Translations under genes and position numbers: made by a program
The notes under the pieces: generated by a model
Databases searched by the model: none
The model's input: the letters and a program-made list of their open reading frames with translations, nothing else
What the model was told of the DNA's origin: nothing
In this document: positions 1 through 9,983 of the stretch, in pieces
Layout of the letters: every line of letters starts with the position of its first letter
Numbering within the stretch: position 1 is the stretch's first letter
Assembly (NCBI GenBank): GCA_965206445.1
Contig: CBDBJR010000002.1
Span: 1,984,001-2,048,000, forward strand
Reading direction: 5' to 3'
Length of the DNA stretch: 64,000 nt
Source: CBDBJR01 sp965206445
GTDB lineage: Bacteria > Pseudomonadota > Gammaproteobacteria > Arenicellales > Poriferihabitantaceae

Positions 1-3000
1 GTACAGGTCGCGTTCAAGGTCAGCCCGCCGGGGAGGGGGGAACTGGTGGCACAGGTGACCGGTGCAGTTCCGGCCACGCCAAGGTTGATGGCGATTGAAT
101 CCCCTTCCATCACCGTTCTGCTGCCATCGGATGCCACCGGCGCCACCGGCGTTGCCGTATTGATGCGAATGGCAAACGTGAATGTGTCAATTACTGCATC
201 CGTCCTATCCTCAAAGCGAACGCTAAAATTACAGGTCATTTCAGCATGAGCCGGCATAACACTAAAGGTGAACAGGCCAGTTTCACTATTAATACTGTCT
301 CCATCACCACAAGAATTCGTTAGTCCTCTCCAGGGGCTGATGCCTGCAAACGCGTCAGGATTATTGATATCAAAATCCACACTGAGATCGTCTCCCACAT
401 TCAGGGTTGCCGGGATGACATCATCGGTATAAATCATGTTCGCCGGTTCAGGCGTGGCGTTGGTCACAGACGTCGCGGTCAGCGCGGCGGCGTCGTTGCC
501 GGCGATATCCTGCAACGGGGTAGTGCCGGGCGTATAGCTCACCATGACCGTCAACCCGCGTGTGACGGCGGTGCTCAACGCCAGCGTGGCCATGGTGCCA
601 CTGATGGTTGTTCCGGTGACCGTCGGGGCCGTGCCGGTGCCGCTGACCGCTATCGTGTAGGCCGTATTGTCCGGGGTGGAGGCGGCGTCCAGGTCCTCGT
701 TATACGTGAGGACCAGGCTGTTGCCGTTGACGGTGGCGACGCTCAGGGTCGGCGCTGCGGTGTCCACCGCATGGGCGACCTCGGCGGCCACGGCATCATG
801 GGTGAGCACTGCATTGCCGGCGGCGCTTTGAATGCTGCTGCTGCCGGGCGTGGTGAGGGCATTGGCGTCAATGCTCACGCCGTTCGCATCGGTCTCCCCG
901 GCGACCACCGTGTAGGCGAAGACCAGGTTGGCGCTGGCGCTGCCGCTGGTGTAGGCCGCCGCGCGGGCGGTTGCGCCGACTGTCAGCGCAATCGCCGGGG
1001 TGCCCGTGACGGTGACGTTCTCGCTGAAGGTGACCGTGACCTCGATGGCCTCGCCCAGCGCATAGGGGCCGGTACTGGTGAAGGCCACACCGCTCACGGT
1101 CGGCGCTTGCGCATTGATGCCAACTGCAAATGCAAATGTGTCAACTATGTTTCTGGTAGCTGGGTCCTCATAGCGAACGACAAAATTACAGGTCATTCCA
1201 GCTTGAGCCATCAGAGGAGTAAAGGAGAGTATGCCAACGCTGTTAATACTGTGTGCAAGACTACAGTCATTGGTTGTTTGTTGCCACAAGTTGCCAAAGC
1301 TACCACCCACGCTAGAATGATTTATATCAAAATCCACACTGAAATCGTCTCCCACATTCAGGGTTGTCGGGATGTCATCATCGGTATAAATGGTGTCCGC
1401 CGGTGCAGGCGTGGCGTTGGTCACAGACCTCGCGGTCAGCGCGGCGGCGTCGTTGCCGGCGATATCCTGCAACGGGGTACTGTCGGGCGCATAGCTCACC
1501 GTGACCGTCACCCCTCGGGTGACGGCGGCGCTTAATGCCAGCGTGGCGCTGGCGCCGCTGATGGTCGTTCCGGTGACCGTCGGGGCCGTGCCGCTACTGC
1601 TGACCGCTATCGTGTAGGCATCATTGGCCGGGGTGGATGAGCCCAGGTTCTCATCATACGTGAGGACCATGCTGTTGCCGTTGACGGTGGCGGCGGTCAG
1701 GGTCGGCGCTGCGGTGTCCACCCTGTGGGTGAGATTTTGGGGCACGGCAACATGCGTGAGGTCCGCATCGTTGCCGCCGGCGTTTTGAATGCTGCTGCTG
1801 CCGGGCGTGCTGAGGGCATTGGCGTTAATGCCCACGCCGTTCCCATCGCTCTCCCCGGCGGTCACCGTGTAGGTGAACACCAGGTTGGCGCTGTTGCTAC
1901 CGCTGGTGTAGGTCGCCGCGCGGGAGACTCCGTTGATATTCAGCGCAATCGCCGGGGTGTCCGTGACGATGACGTTCTCGCTGAAGGTGACCGTGACTTC
2001 AATGGCCTCGCCCAGCGCATAGGGGCCGGTACTGGTGAAGGCCACACCGCTCACGGTTGGTATCGCCGGCGCACGGGTGGCGGTAATCGTGTAGGTCATC
2101 CTGGTAGCGGTGTCGGCGGCGGTGACGACAATGGCAATCGGCACCGCTGTGCCTGCCATCGGCAGGCCAATGGCGGTGGTGGCGGCGCCGCCGTTGACGG
2201 TAATCGTGGCGCCGGCATTGGTGGCGGTCGGCGTCACGGTCACACCGGTGACGCTGTTGGCGACCGAGACGGTATAGGTCGTGGTGGCGGAGTCAAACGC
2301 CGGGTTCAGGGCACCGTCGGACAGGGTCAGGCCGCTCAACGTGGCGTCTATCGTCACCAGGTAGGTGTCCAATTGTGCGGAACTGATGCGGATGCAGTTG
2401 GCGACGCCGGTGGTGGCGGTGACAATGGCCGCGAAGTCGGAACGGGAGCAGACAAAATGGGCGGCGCGGACATTGGCGTCCACACCGAAACCGGTGAGGC
2501 CAACGCTGGTCACGGTATTAAGCACGTCGTCAAAGATACCGGCGGGCAGTCCGGTTCCCGCCGTGAAATTGTTGAAGCTCAAATCCAAGATCGCGAGCGC
2601 ATCCAGGCCATCAAAAATATCGGCCGGCAATGCGGTGAAACTGTTGCTGATTAAGCTCAACTCCGTCAGCGCCGTCAAGCCGTCAAAAATGCCGGTGGGC
2701 AATGTGAGGAGGCCTCTGTTGCCGAAAAAGAACAACGTTTCCAGCGCCGTCAAGCCGTTAAAAATGTTTGTGGGCAGTGTGTTGATATTGTTGTCGGATA
2801 AGTCCAACTCCGTCAGCCCCGTCAAGCCGTCAAAATCACCGCTTTGCAGCGCAACGATGCCCGCCGCATTAAAATCAAGGTCCGCAATCGTCGCCAAATC
2901 GGTCACAGACGTGCATTCGGTGGCAGCCGATGCGGTGAGGATGGCAGTCTGCACCTGTGCCGTGCGGCCGCAGATATTGACGCCGGTGCTGGCGGTAATC

Positions 3001-6000
3001 GGGATGGTGTTGGTGGCCAGGTTGCCGGCGCCGGTGTGGCCGGCGGCGTCAAGGGTGACGGACAGCGTGCCGTTGGCAGTGATGTCCTCGCGGCTGTATG
3101 CCAGCATCAGCGTGGCGACGGTGTTGCTGTCGCGGGTAAAACTGCGCACGGTCACGGTCCCGGCAACGGTATCCGTCACGGTGAAGTGGCCGAGCTCCAG
3201 TGCGCCGCCACCCACGTATGCGGTGTCGGTCAGCGTGACGGTGACGGTCGGCGCCGGGGAGGCGAACAGGTTGGCTTCGGTCAGCGTACCGGCCAGCGTG
3301 GCGGCGGGCGTCGCCATCGCACGAGTGGCGGTCACCGTGTAGGTCATTCTGGTGGCGGTGTCGGCGGCGGTGACGACAATGGGAATATCCATCGGCGTGC
3401 CGGCCGTCAGGTTAATGGCGGTGCTGTCATTGCCGCTGGTGACGGTGTTGCCGTTGACGGTAATGGTGGCGTCGGCGGCATTGGTGGCGGTCGGCGTCAC
3501 GGTCACACTGGCGACGCTGTTGGCGACCGCGACGGTATAGGTCGTGGTGGCGGAATCAAACGCCGGGTCCAGGGTACCGGCGGACAGGGTCAGGCCGCTC
3601 AATGTGGCGTCTATCGTCACCAGGTAGGTGTTGAGTTGTGCGGTGGTGATGCGGAGGCAGTTGTCAACGCCGGTGGTGGCGGTGACAATGGCCGCGAAGT
3701 CAGAACGGGAGCAGACAAAATGGGCTTGGCGGACGACGGTGTCAATAATAAACATGGGAGTGGGTGTATCCGTTAATTCTCCAACGATGCCCAGGGTATC
3801 CAACACGTCGTCAAAGATGCCGGCCGGTAGTCCGGTACGTGCCGTGAAACTGTTTTGGTACAAAGCCAAATTTTGAAGCACCGTCAAGCCGTCAAAAATG
3901 CCGGCGGGCAGGGTGGTGAGTGGCGTGTTGCTGGACAAATTCAAACCCTGAAGCGCCGTCAAGCCGGCAAAAATGCCGGCGGGCAGGGTGGTAAAGCTGT
4001 TGCTGGCTAAATTCAAAACCTCAAGCGTGGTCAAGCCGTCAAAAATGTCGGCGGGGAGTGCGGTCATGCTGTTGTTGCTCAAACGCAAATCCATCAGCGC
4101 GGTCAAGCCGTCAAAAATGTCGGCATCCAGTGCGGCGATGATGTTGTTGCGCAAATTCAAATCCGTCAGCGCGGTCAAGCCGGTAAAAATGTCGGCATCC
4201 AGTGCGGTGAGGCCGTTGAAGCTCAAATTCAAATCCGTCAGCGCCGTCAAGCCGGCAAAATCGCCGCTTTGCAGCGTAGCGATGCTCGCCCTTTCCAGAT
4301 CAAGGCTCGCAATCGTCGCCAGGTCGGTGATGCTCGTGCATTCGGTGGCAGCCGATGCGGCGAGGATGACAGTCTGCACCTGTGCCGTCCGCCCGCAGAC
4401 ATTGGCGCCGGTGCTGGCGGTAATCGGGATGGTGCTGGTGGTCAGGACGCCGCTGCCGGTGTGGCCGGCGGCGGCGAGGGTGACGGACAGGGTACCGGCG
4501 GTGGTGATGTCCTCGCCGCTGTGCTCCAGCGTCAGCGTGGCGACGGTGCTGCTGTCGCGGGTGAACTCGCTCACGCTCACGGTCCCGGTGACGGTATCCG
4601 CCACGGTGAAGTGGCTTTGCGCCAGGGTGCCTGTGGCCGCGTACTCGGTGTTGGCCAGCGTGACGGTGACGGTCGGCGCCGTGGCGGCGAACAGGTTGGC
4701 TTCGGTCAGCGTACCGGCCAGCGCGGCGGCGGGCGTCGTCGTCGCCATCGCACGGGTGGCGGTCACCGTGTAGGTCATCCTGGTGGCGGTGTCGGCGGCG
4801 GTGACGACAATGGCAATCGGCACCGCTGTGCCTGTCGGCGGCAGGTCAATGGCGGTGGTGGCGATGCCGCCGTTGACTGCAATCGTGGCGCCGGCATTGG
4901 TGGCGGTCGGCGTCACGGTCACACTGGCGACGCTGTTGGCGACCGCGACGGTATAGGTCGTGGTGGCGGAGTCAAACGCCGGGTCCAGGGTGCCGGCGGA
5001 CAGGGTCAGGCCGCTCAACGTGGCGTCTGTCATCGCCAGGTAGGTATTGAGTTCTGCGGCGGTGACGCGGAGGCAGTGGGCAGCGCTGGTGAAGGTGACG
5101 ATGGCCGCAACGTCGGTACGGGAGCAGACAAAATGGGCGGCCCGGCCGACGAGGTCGACAGCAAGTCCGTTGCCTCCACTGAGTGCCACATCACGCAGCG
5201 TATCAAGCACTTCGTCAAAGATGCCGGCGGGCAGACCGGTACCCGCTGTGAACGGGTTGCCGTGCAAGGCTAAATCCATAAGCGAGGTCAGTCCGTCGTC
5301 AAAGATGTCGGCGGGCAGGGATGTGAAGGCGTTATTGTTTATGTACAACCTCTCCACTGAGGTGAGGCCGGCAAACACGCCGACGGGCAGTGTGTTGAGG
5401 TTGTTGCTGAACAAATTCAACTCCACAAGCGAGGACAAGCCGGCAAAAACACCCTCAGGCAGTGTCCTGAGGGTGTTTTGGTTAAAACGTAACGTTGTCA
5501 GCGCGGACAAGCCGGCAAAAATATCCTCAGGCAGTGTCGTGAGGCTGTTTCGGAGAAAAAGTAAAGTTTCAAGCCCCGCCAGGCCGGCAAAATCGCCGCT
5601 TACCACCGCAGTGAGGCCACCACCTGGATTCATCTGAGTAAAGTCAAGGGTGCCAATCGTCGCCAGATCGGTGATACTCGTGCATTCGCTGGCAGTGGAC
5701 CGGGTGACAATTTCTTCATGCACCAGTGCCGTGCGGCCGCAGACATTCGTGCCGGTGCTGGCGGTAATCGGGATGGTGCTGGTGGTCAGGACGCCGCTGC
5801 CGGTGTGGCCGGCGGCGGCGAGGGTGACGGACAGGGTACCGGCGGTGGTGATGTCCTCGCCGCTGTGCTCCAGCGTCAGCGTGGCGACGGTGCTGCTGTC
5901 GCGGGTGAACTCGCTCACGCTCACGGTCCCGGTGACGGTATCCGCCACGGTGAAGTGGCTTTGCGCCAGGGTGCCTGTGGCCGCGTACTCGGTGTTGGCC

Positions 6001-6881
6001 AGCGTGACGGTGACGGTCGGCGCCGTGGCGGCGAACAGGTTGGCTTCGGTCAGCGTACCGGCCAGCGCGGCGGCGGGCACCCTCGCACGGGTGACGTCCA
6101 CGGTGTAGGTCATCATGGCGTTGGTGGCGGCTGTGACGACAATGGCAATCGGCGTCGCTGTACCTGGCAGCTCCAGGTCAATGGTGGCGACGGCAATGGC
6201 GCCGTTGACTCTAACCAAGGCACTGTTACTGCCGGCGGTCGGCGTCACGGTCACCCTGGTGACGCTGTTGGCGACCGAGGCGGTATAGGACGTGGTGCCG
6301 GAGTCGAACGTCGGTTCCAGGGTGCCGGCGGACAGGGTCAGACCGCTCAATGTGGCGTCCATCCTCTGGAGGGCTTCGTTGAATTGTGTGGTGGTGATGC
6401 GGAGGCAGTGGGGCGTGCCGAGCGTGGCGGCGATAATGGCATTGGCGTCGTCATGGGAGCAGACAAAATGGGCGGCGCGGCCGACGTTGTCGACGGCAAG
6501 TCCGGTGCCTCCACTCAGTGCAACGACACCCAGAGTATCGAGCACGTCGTCAAAGATGCCGGCGGGCAGACCGGTGCCCGGGGTGAACGGGTTGTCGGCC
6601 AGACCTAAATTCGCAAGCGCGGACAAGCCGACAAAATCGCCGCTTGCCAGCGTATCGATGCCCATACTGCGCAGGTCAAGGGTCGTAATCGTCGCCAGCT
6701 CCCCTGCACTCACACTCGTGCAGGCGGGGGTGGGCGTGATGGCGGCGAGGATGGCATCCTCCACCGCTTGCGTGCGGTCGCAGATATTCATGCCCTGCGC
6801 GAGGGCCGGCGCCGGGGCGAACGTGAACAGCGTGGCCAGCGCCAACAACAGCAATGCGGCCAGGTGTTTTGGTTTCAGCAT
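1..6881 (-). CDS. Giant exported LRR / cadherin-like repeat surface protein (C-terminus off the window)
   Basis: The minus frame is open from ATG 6881 to the left edge (2293 codons, no stop). GAGGTG lies about 8 nt before the ATG. Residues 1-29 form a signal peptide (hydrophobic core, then APALAQ). Four modules follow, starting near residues 31, 380, 827 and 1302. Each has a cap of the type ICGRTAQVQTAI, leucine-rich repeats with the motif GIFDGLTAL, a Cys-containing HFVCSRSD segment, and a cadherin-like beta-sandwich beginning ATLSGLTLSAGTLDPAFDS. From about residue 1608 the repeats change to bacterial Ig/SWM-like domains (motif GVAFTSTGPYALGEAIEVTV). The families are typical of large cell-surface adhesins. 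A role in host or surface attachment is inferred. The anchor or secretion signal would be in the missing C-terminus. Confidence 0.9.
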   Translation of the reverse strand, partial: MLKPKHLAALLLLALATLFTFAPAPALAQGMNICDRTQAVEDAILAAITPTPACTSVSAGELATITTLDLRSMGIDTLASGDFVGLSALANLGLADNPFTPGTGLPAGIFDDVLDTLGVVALSGGTGLAVDNVGRAAHFVCSHDDANAIIAATLGTPHCLRITTTQFNEALQRMDATLSGLTLSAGTLEPTFDSGTTSYTASVANSVTRVTVTPTAGSNSALVRVNGAIAVATIDLELPGTATPIAIVVTAATNAMMTYTVDVTRARVPAAALAGTLTEANLFAATAPTVTVTLANTEYAATGTLAQSHFTVADTVTGTVSVSEFTRDSSTVATLTLEHSGEDITTAGTLSVTLAAAGHTGSGVLTTSTIPITASTGTNVCGRTALVHEEIVTRSTASECTSITDLATIGTLDFTQMNPGGGLTAVVSGDFAGLAGLETLLFLRNSLTTLPEDIFAGLSALTTLRFNQNTLRTLPEGVFAGLSSLVELNLFSNNLNTLPVGVFAGLTSVERLYINNNAFTSLPADIFDDGLTSLMDLALHGNPFTAGTGLPAGIFDEVLDTLRDVALSGGNGLAVDLVGRAAHFVCSRTDVAAIVTFTSAAHCLRVTAAELNTYLAMTDATLSGLTLSAGTLDPAFDSATTTYTVAVANSVASVTVTPTATNAGATIAVNGGIATTAIDLPPTGTAVPIAIVVTAADTATRMTYTVTATRAMATTTPAAALAGTLTEANLFAATAPTVTVTLANTEYAATGTLAQSHFTVADTVTGTVSVSEFTRDSSTVATLTLEHSGEDITTAGTLSVTLAAAGHTGSGVLTTSTIPITASTGANVCGRTAQVQTVILAASAATECTSITDLATIASLDLERASIATLQSGDFAGLTALTDLNLSFNGLTALDADIFTGLTALTDLNLRNNIIAALDADIFDGLTALMDLRLSNNSMTALPADIFDGLTTLEVLNLASNSFTTLPAGIFAGLTALQGLNLSSNTPLTTLPAGIFDGLTVLQNLALYQNSFTARTGLPAGIFDDVLDTLGIVGELTDTPTPMFIIDTVVRQAHFVCSRSDFAAIVTATTGVDNCLRITTAQLNTYLVTIDATLSGLTLSAGTLDPAFDSATTTYTVAVANSVASVTVTPTATNAADATITVNGNTVTSGNDSTAINLTAGTPMDIPIVVTAADTATRMTYTVTATRAMATPAATLAGTLTEANLFASPAPTVTVTLTDTAYVGGGALELGHFTVTDTVAGTVTVRSFTRDSNTVATLMLAYSREDITANGTLSVTLDAAGHTGAGNLATNTIPITASTGVNICGRTAQVQTAILTASAATECTSVTDLATIADLDFNAAGIVALQSGDFDGLTGLTELDLSDNNINTLPTNIFNGLTALETLFFFGNRGLLTLPTGIFDGLTALTELSLISNSFTALPADIFDGLDALAILDLSFNNFTAGTGLPAGIFDDVLNTVTSVGLTGFGVDANVRAAHFVCSRSDFAAIVTATTGVANCIRISSAQLDTYLVTIDATLSGLTLSDGALNPAFDSATTTYTVSVANSVTGVTVTPTATNAGATITVNGGAATTAIGLPMAGTAVPIAIVVTAADTATRMTYTITATRAPAIPTVSGVAFTSTGPYALGEAIEVTVTFSENVIVTDTPAIALNINGVSRAATYTSGSNSANLVFTYTVTAGESDGNGVGINANALSTPGSSSIQNAGGNDADLTHVAVPQNLTHRVDTAAPTLTAATVNGNSMVLTYDENLGSSTPANDAYTIAVSSSGTAPTVTGTTISGASATLALSAAVTRGVTVTVSYAPDSTPLQDIAGNDAAALTARSVTNATPAPADTIYTDDDIPTTLNVGDDFSVDFDINHSSVGGSFGNLWQQTTNDCSLAHSINSVGILSFTPLMAQAGMTCNFVVRYEDPATRNIVDTFAFAVGINAQAPTVSGVAFTSTGPYALGEAIEVTVTFSENVTVTGTPAIALTVGATARAAAYTSGSASANLVFAYTVVAGETDANGVSIDANALTTPGSSSIQSAAGNAVLTHDAVAAEVAHAVDTAAPTLSVATVNGNSLVLTYNEDLDAASTPDNTAYTIAVSGTGTAPTVTGTTISGTMATLALSTAVTRGLTVMVSYTPGTTPLQDIAGNDAAALTATSVTNATPEPANMIYTDDVIPATLNVGDDLSVDFDINNPDAFAGISPWRGLTNSCGDGDSINSETGLFTFSVMPAHAEMTCNFSVRFEDRTDAVIDTFTFAIRINTATPVAPVASDGSRTVMEGDSIAINLGVAGTAPVTCATSSPLPGGLTLNATC
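4407..4734. repeat. 328-bp exact intragenic duplication, copy 1
   Basis: This segment of the giant surface-protein gene is base-for-base identical to 5751-6078, at an offset of 1344 bp. It encodes one whole beta-rich linker domain between two LRR modules. The sequences on either side diverge, so the identity points to recent gene conversion or domain duplication rather than slow drift. Confidence 0.93.
5751..6078. repeat. 328-bp exact intragenic duplication, copy 2
   Basis: Identical partner of 4407-4734. In protein terms it covers the segment from about LAGTLTEANLFAATAPTV to GSGVLTTSTIPITASTG, sitting between modules 1 and 2 of the surface protein. Confidence 0.93.
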
Positions 6882-7210
6882 GATGTCACCTCGCCACCGA
6901 TGCGGCTGGTCGGATTTTTTTTTCGGGGTAACTATGGATGCGCCAACGGCGTCGCAACGCGGCTCGGCTACGGGTTGCTGACGATGACGAACGGGATGAT
7001 TCGGCAGATTTGGCATTTGGCGTCTCTCTATTAAAATAATGAACGGATGGTGACCGCCCGGCGCAGCAGTCACTCTGGTTGGCTCTGTAAGCCCGGATAC
7101 CTGGCTGGCAAACCCTGTGCCGGCGCATGCCCCCTGGCCACGGATAATAAATCAACGCGGATTATAACCACATCCGGGCGCCGCTGCCAAACGGTGATCC
7201 GCCTACTTTT

Positions 7211-7371
7211 CCGCCTACGGCGGGAGATCCGCCTACGGCGGGAATTAGGAATTAGGAATTAGGAATTAGGAATGCTGCCGCCTACGGCGGGAATTAGGAA
7301 TTAGGAATGCTGCCGCCTACGGCGGGAATTAGGAATTAGGAATTAGGAATTAGGAATGCCGCCTGCGGCGG
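7211..7371. repeat. Array of CCGCCTACGGCGG palindromes and GAATTAG heptamers
   Basis: Four copies of the short palindrome CCGCCTACGGCGG (7211, 7229, 7278, 7313) and a CCGCCTGCGGCGG variant (7359) alternate with runs of the heptamer GAATTAG. The same unit, in opposite orientation, appears at 7541-7690, and a shorter example lies at 54806-54861. The stems could fold in RNA, but no T-tract follows. Confidence 0.9.
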
Positions 7372-7540
7372 GAATCAGGAATTGGGAATTCCGCATTTTT
7401 TGTCATTCCTGCTTCCGCAGGAAGGACGGCGTTGAGGCAAAAAATAATAAGCCAATTGCCTGAAGTGGTTCAGCCAGCCCTTTATCAGGGGGGGGCGGTA
7501 ACCCCAACCGGGCTGTCGCCTCGGTCAGCAAACCCCCGGA
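7372..7540. other. Intergenic stretch between the two inverted repeat arrays
   Basis: No convincing coding region is seen. It contains a small CCTGC...GCAGG hairpin near 7408 and the string TGAAGTGGTTCA near 7461. That string matches the left end of the IS3-type remnant at 44081 and may be a relic of the same family. Confidence 0.4.
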
Positions 7541-7690
7541 TCATTCCTAATTCTTAATTCCTAATTCCTAATTCCCGCCGTAGGCGGATCTCCCGCCGTA
7601 GGCGGCATTCATTCCTAATTCTTAATTCCTAATTCCTAATTCCCGCCGTAGGCGGATTTAATTCCTAATTCCCGCCGCCGTAGGCGGCGG
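7541..7690. repeat. Inverted-orientation GAATTAG / CCGCCGTAGGCGG repeat array
   Basis: CCGCCGTAGGCGG occurs at 7575, 7593 and 7643, with an extended form near 7672, separated by CTAATTC heptamers. It is the reverse complement of the array at 7211-7371. The last units overlap the 3' end of the MFS gene and supply its stop codon, a TAG inside the GAATTAG heptamer. Confidence 0.9.
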
Positions 7691-8847
7691 CTAGCGGCGG
7701 CCAGCAGCTCAGCCAGCAGCCAGCTGCCGGCCACCAGTGCACAGAACCACAGCACGCCGGCGGTGCCGTGGTGTCCGGAGACCACCCCGGCGACTGCGCC
7801 GCCGACAAACAGTCCGAGAAATTGCAGTGTGTTGTACACCCCCATTGCCGTGCCCTTGTTGGCGGCCGGCGCCAGCTGCGACACCAGCGACGGCAGCATG
7901 GCTTCGAGCGCATTGAAGCCGACAAAAAACAGCCACAGCCCGGGCAGCAGATACACCAACCCTCGCCCACCGGTGGCAGCCTGCCATACCAGCGCCAGCA
8001 GCAGCAGCCCAATCGCGACCAGATAGCGCCGCTCGGCTGCCCGCCCGGTGGCGGCCCGGCGCAGCAGCGGCAGCATGCCGACCACCGACAGGATCAATAC
8101 CGGCGCATAGTATTGCCAGTGCCGCTCCACCGCGGGGTCGAATTGCAGCAGCAGCGTCGGCAGGGCGACAAACAGCGCGGTGAGGATCAGGTGCAGGCAG
8201 AAGATGCCGCCATTGAGGCGCAGCAGTGACGGCTGTTTGAGCAGCGGCAGGATGCCGCCGGGCGGCGCCCCGGCGCGCGACCGGGGCGCCGGGGCGGGCG
8301 TCGGCACCAGCAGCAGCAACACCAGCAACGCGGCCCCGGCGAGTGCGGTTATCAGCCAGAACAGCCCGGCCAGGCCGAGCCGGCCAGCCAGCGGCGGCGC
8401 CAGCATGAAAGACGCCAGAAACGCAAACCCGATGCTAATGCCAATCAGCGCCATGGCTTTGGTGCGCTGCTGGGGCCGGGTCAGGTCGGCCGCCAGCGCC
8501 AGTACGGCGGCGGAGATCGCGCCGGCGCCCTGGATGGCCCGCCCGACCACCACCCAGAGGAGCGAATCGGCCAACGCGGCCACCGCGCTGCCGAGCATGA
8601 ATATCAGCAGGCCGGCGGCGATGACGCGCTTGCGCCCGAGGCGGTCGGACAGCATGCCGAACGGCAGCTGGAACACCGCCTGGGTCAGGCCGTAGCCGCC
8701 CAGCGCCAGCCCGATCAACACCGGGGTCGCGTCGGCAAACCGGGCGGCATAAATCGACATCACCGGCAACAGCAAAAACAACCCGAACATCCGCAGCGCG
8801 TAGACCAGCGCCAGGGCCGCGGTCGCGCGCCGCTCGGTGCGGTTCAT
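7636..8847 (-). CDS. YajR-like major facilitator superfamily transporter, C-terminus replaced by repeat
   Basis: A 12-TM MFS protein. It opens LVYALRMFGLFLLLPVMS and carries the MFS signature GMLSDRLGRKRVI after TM2, very close to the YajR subgroup. I start at ATG 8847 (MNRTERR), where family homology begins; an in-frame start at 8943 would add 32 arginine-rich residues. E. coli YajR ends in a cytoplasmic ferredoxin-like YAM domain, which is absent here. After the last TM the frame runs into the palindrome/heptamer array, which encodes the final residues (RRLRRRELGIKSAYGGN) and the stop. The substrate is unknown; export of a small molecule is the family default. Confidence 0.85.
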   Translation of the reverse strand: MNRTERRATAALALVYALRMFGLFLLLPVMSIYAARFADATPVLIGLALGGYGLTQAVFQLPFGMLSDRLGRKRVIAAGLLIFMLGSAVAALADSLLWVVVGRAIQGAGAISAAVLALAADLTRPQQRTKAMALIGISIGFAFLASFMLAPPLAGRLGLAGLFWLITALAGAALLVLLLLVPTPAPAPRSRAGAPPGGILPLLKQPSLLRLNGGIFCLHLILTALFVALPTLLLQFDPAVERHWQYYAPVLILSVVGMLPLLRRAATGRAAERRYLVAIGLLLLALVWQAATGGRGLVYLLPGLWLFFVGFNALEAMLPSLVSQLAPAANKGTAMGVYNTLQFLGLFVGGAVAGVVSGHHGTAGVLWFCALVAGSWLLAELLAAASRRLRRRELGIKSAYGGN

Positions 8848-8939
8848 CGCCGCCCCGGCGCGGTGTGGCGGTGTGCGTCGGCGGCTGCGGGTCGGCGCAC
8901 TGTTATTGAGGTCGGCAGGGTGGGCATCACAGTGTAAAT

Positions 8940-9983
8940 TCAATTGATAAGTGCCACTTCACCGCTGATGGGAAGGGGGGATTCCGGACGGTGATGGGGC
9001 CGTGCGGCGGCCCTCACCCCGACCCTCTCCCAGATGTTAGGTTCCGTCTGATTACTCAAGACCTCTTTGGGTGATTTGTAGTCCAGGCATTTTAATCGAG
9101 TTCTGTTGTAGTTTTCCACGAATGTGTAGATAAACCGGTTTCTTTCCTCGTGGTTGTGGAATCGGTTTGTGCTCCAGTTGCTTTTGATCTGCGGCCTGCT
9201 GCGCAATGCCTCACTCAAACGGCGATTGAACCGCTCCACCATGCCGTTGGTCTGTGGTCGAAACGGGCGGATGAGACGATGCTCGATGTGATGCGCACGG
9301 CAAACCTGATCAAACAGATGCGTACCGCTTGGTTTGCCTTGTGGCTTGTTTTTCTTGTCCACTGCAAAGCGGTCTGTGAAGCCGCCATCGTTGTCGGTAA
9401 GCAGGGTATGCACCGGGTGGGGGAACGCATCCAGGAACTCACGCAGACACGTTGCGGTCGTGGCGGCATCGCGGCGCGCAATGATTTTCACCCAGACAAA
9501 GCGCGTAGCCCGGTCAATCGCCACCAGCGCATAGCTGCGTTGCTTATTCAGCTTGCTCAACACCTTGAAGTCCATATGGATAAACCCGCACGAGGTCTGC
9601 TCAAAACAGCTGAAATCATTCGCCTGCTTGACCTGTGGGAACCGACTTATGCCTAAGCGCTTCAGACAGCGATGTATCGCACTGCGGCTGAAGGTCTGGG
9701 GAAAACAGCGGTTCATCACCTCAACCACATCATCCAGCGACAAGCGCAAGCGTAGCCGCAACTCGGTGATAATCTCCTCATGCTGCGGGGAAGTGCTCGG
9801 GTTCAGGTTATGGCGCGTGTGGGAACCGTCATAGATGCGCCCCCCGGCCCGCCGCCACTTGTAAATCGTCGGCAGAGAAACCCCGAGCTCACGCGACAGG
9901 GTTGGCGCACTTTTGCTTGAAGTCTGAATATACTTACGGGTAGCTGGCGTTGTGGTGGCCAGCCGGTGTAATTTAATCTCCAT
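8940..9983 (-). CDS. IS481-like DDE transposase (copy 1)
   Basis: ATG 9983 is preceded by AGAGG at good spacing and starts MEIKLHRLATTT. The protein has an N-terminal helix-turn-helix (LSRELGVSLPTIYKWRRAG) and an rve integrase core. The catalytic triad is visible as D in HMDFKVL, D in LLTDNDGGFT and E in GMVERFNRR. The element carries no stop in this frame, so translation leaves the IS and continues about 30 codons into flanking DNA, giving 347 residues against 321 for copy 2. It should otherwise be functional. It differs from copy 2 by one extra glycine at RRAGGRIYDG. Confidence 0.9.
   Translation of the reverse strand: MEIKLHRLATTTPATRKYIQTSSKSAPTLSRELGVSLPTIYKWRRAGGRIYDGSHTRHNLNPSTSPQHEEIITELRLRLRLSLDDVVEVMNRCFPQTFSRSAIHRCLKRLGISRFPQVKQANDFSCFEQTSCGFIHMDFKVLSKLNKQRSYALVAIDRATRFVWVKIIARRDAATTATCLREFLDAFPHPVHTLLTDNDGGFTDRFAVDKKNKPQGKPSGTHLFDQVCRAHHIEHRLIRPFRPQTNGMVERFNRRLSEALRSRPQIKSNWSTNRFHNHEERNRFIYTFVENYNRTRLKCLDYKSPKEVLSNQTEPNIWERVGVRAAARPHHRPESPLPISGEVALIN

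Noticed and set aside
771..6608. Long plus-strand frames rich in Gly, Asp and Arg opposite the giant surface-protein gene
   Set aside because: They are antisense shadows of GC-rich repeats. The minus frame has a signal peptide, a ribosome site and continuous recognisable domains.
7461..7510. Possible IS3 end (TGAAGTGGTTCA) near the MFS gene
   Set aside because: Only 12 bp match exactly and no transposase sequence follows; too short to call a mobile element.
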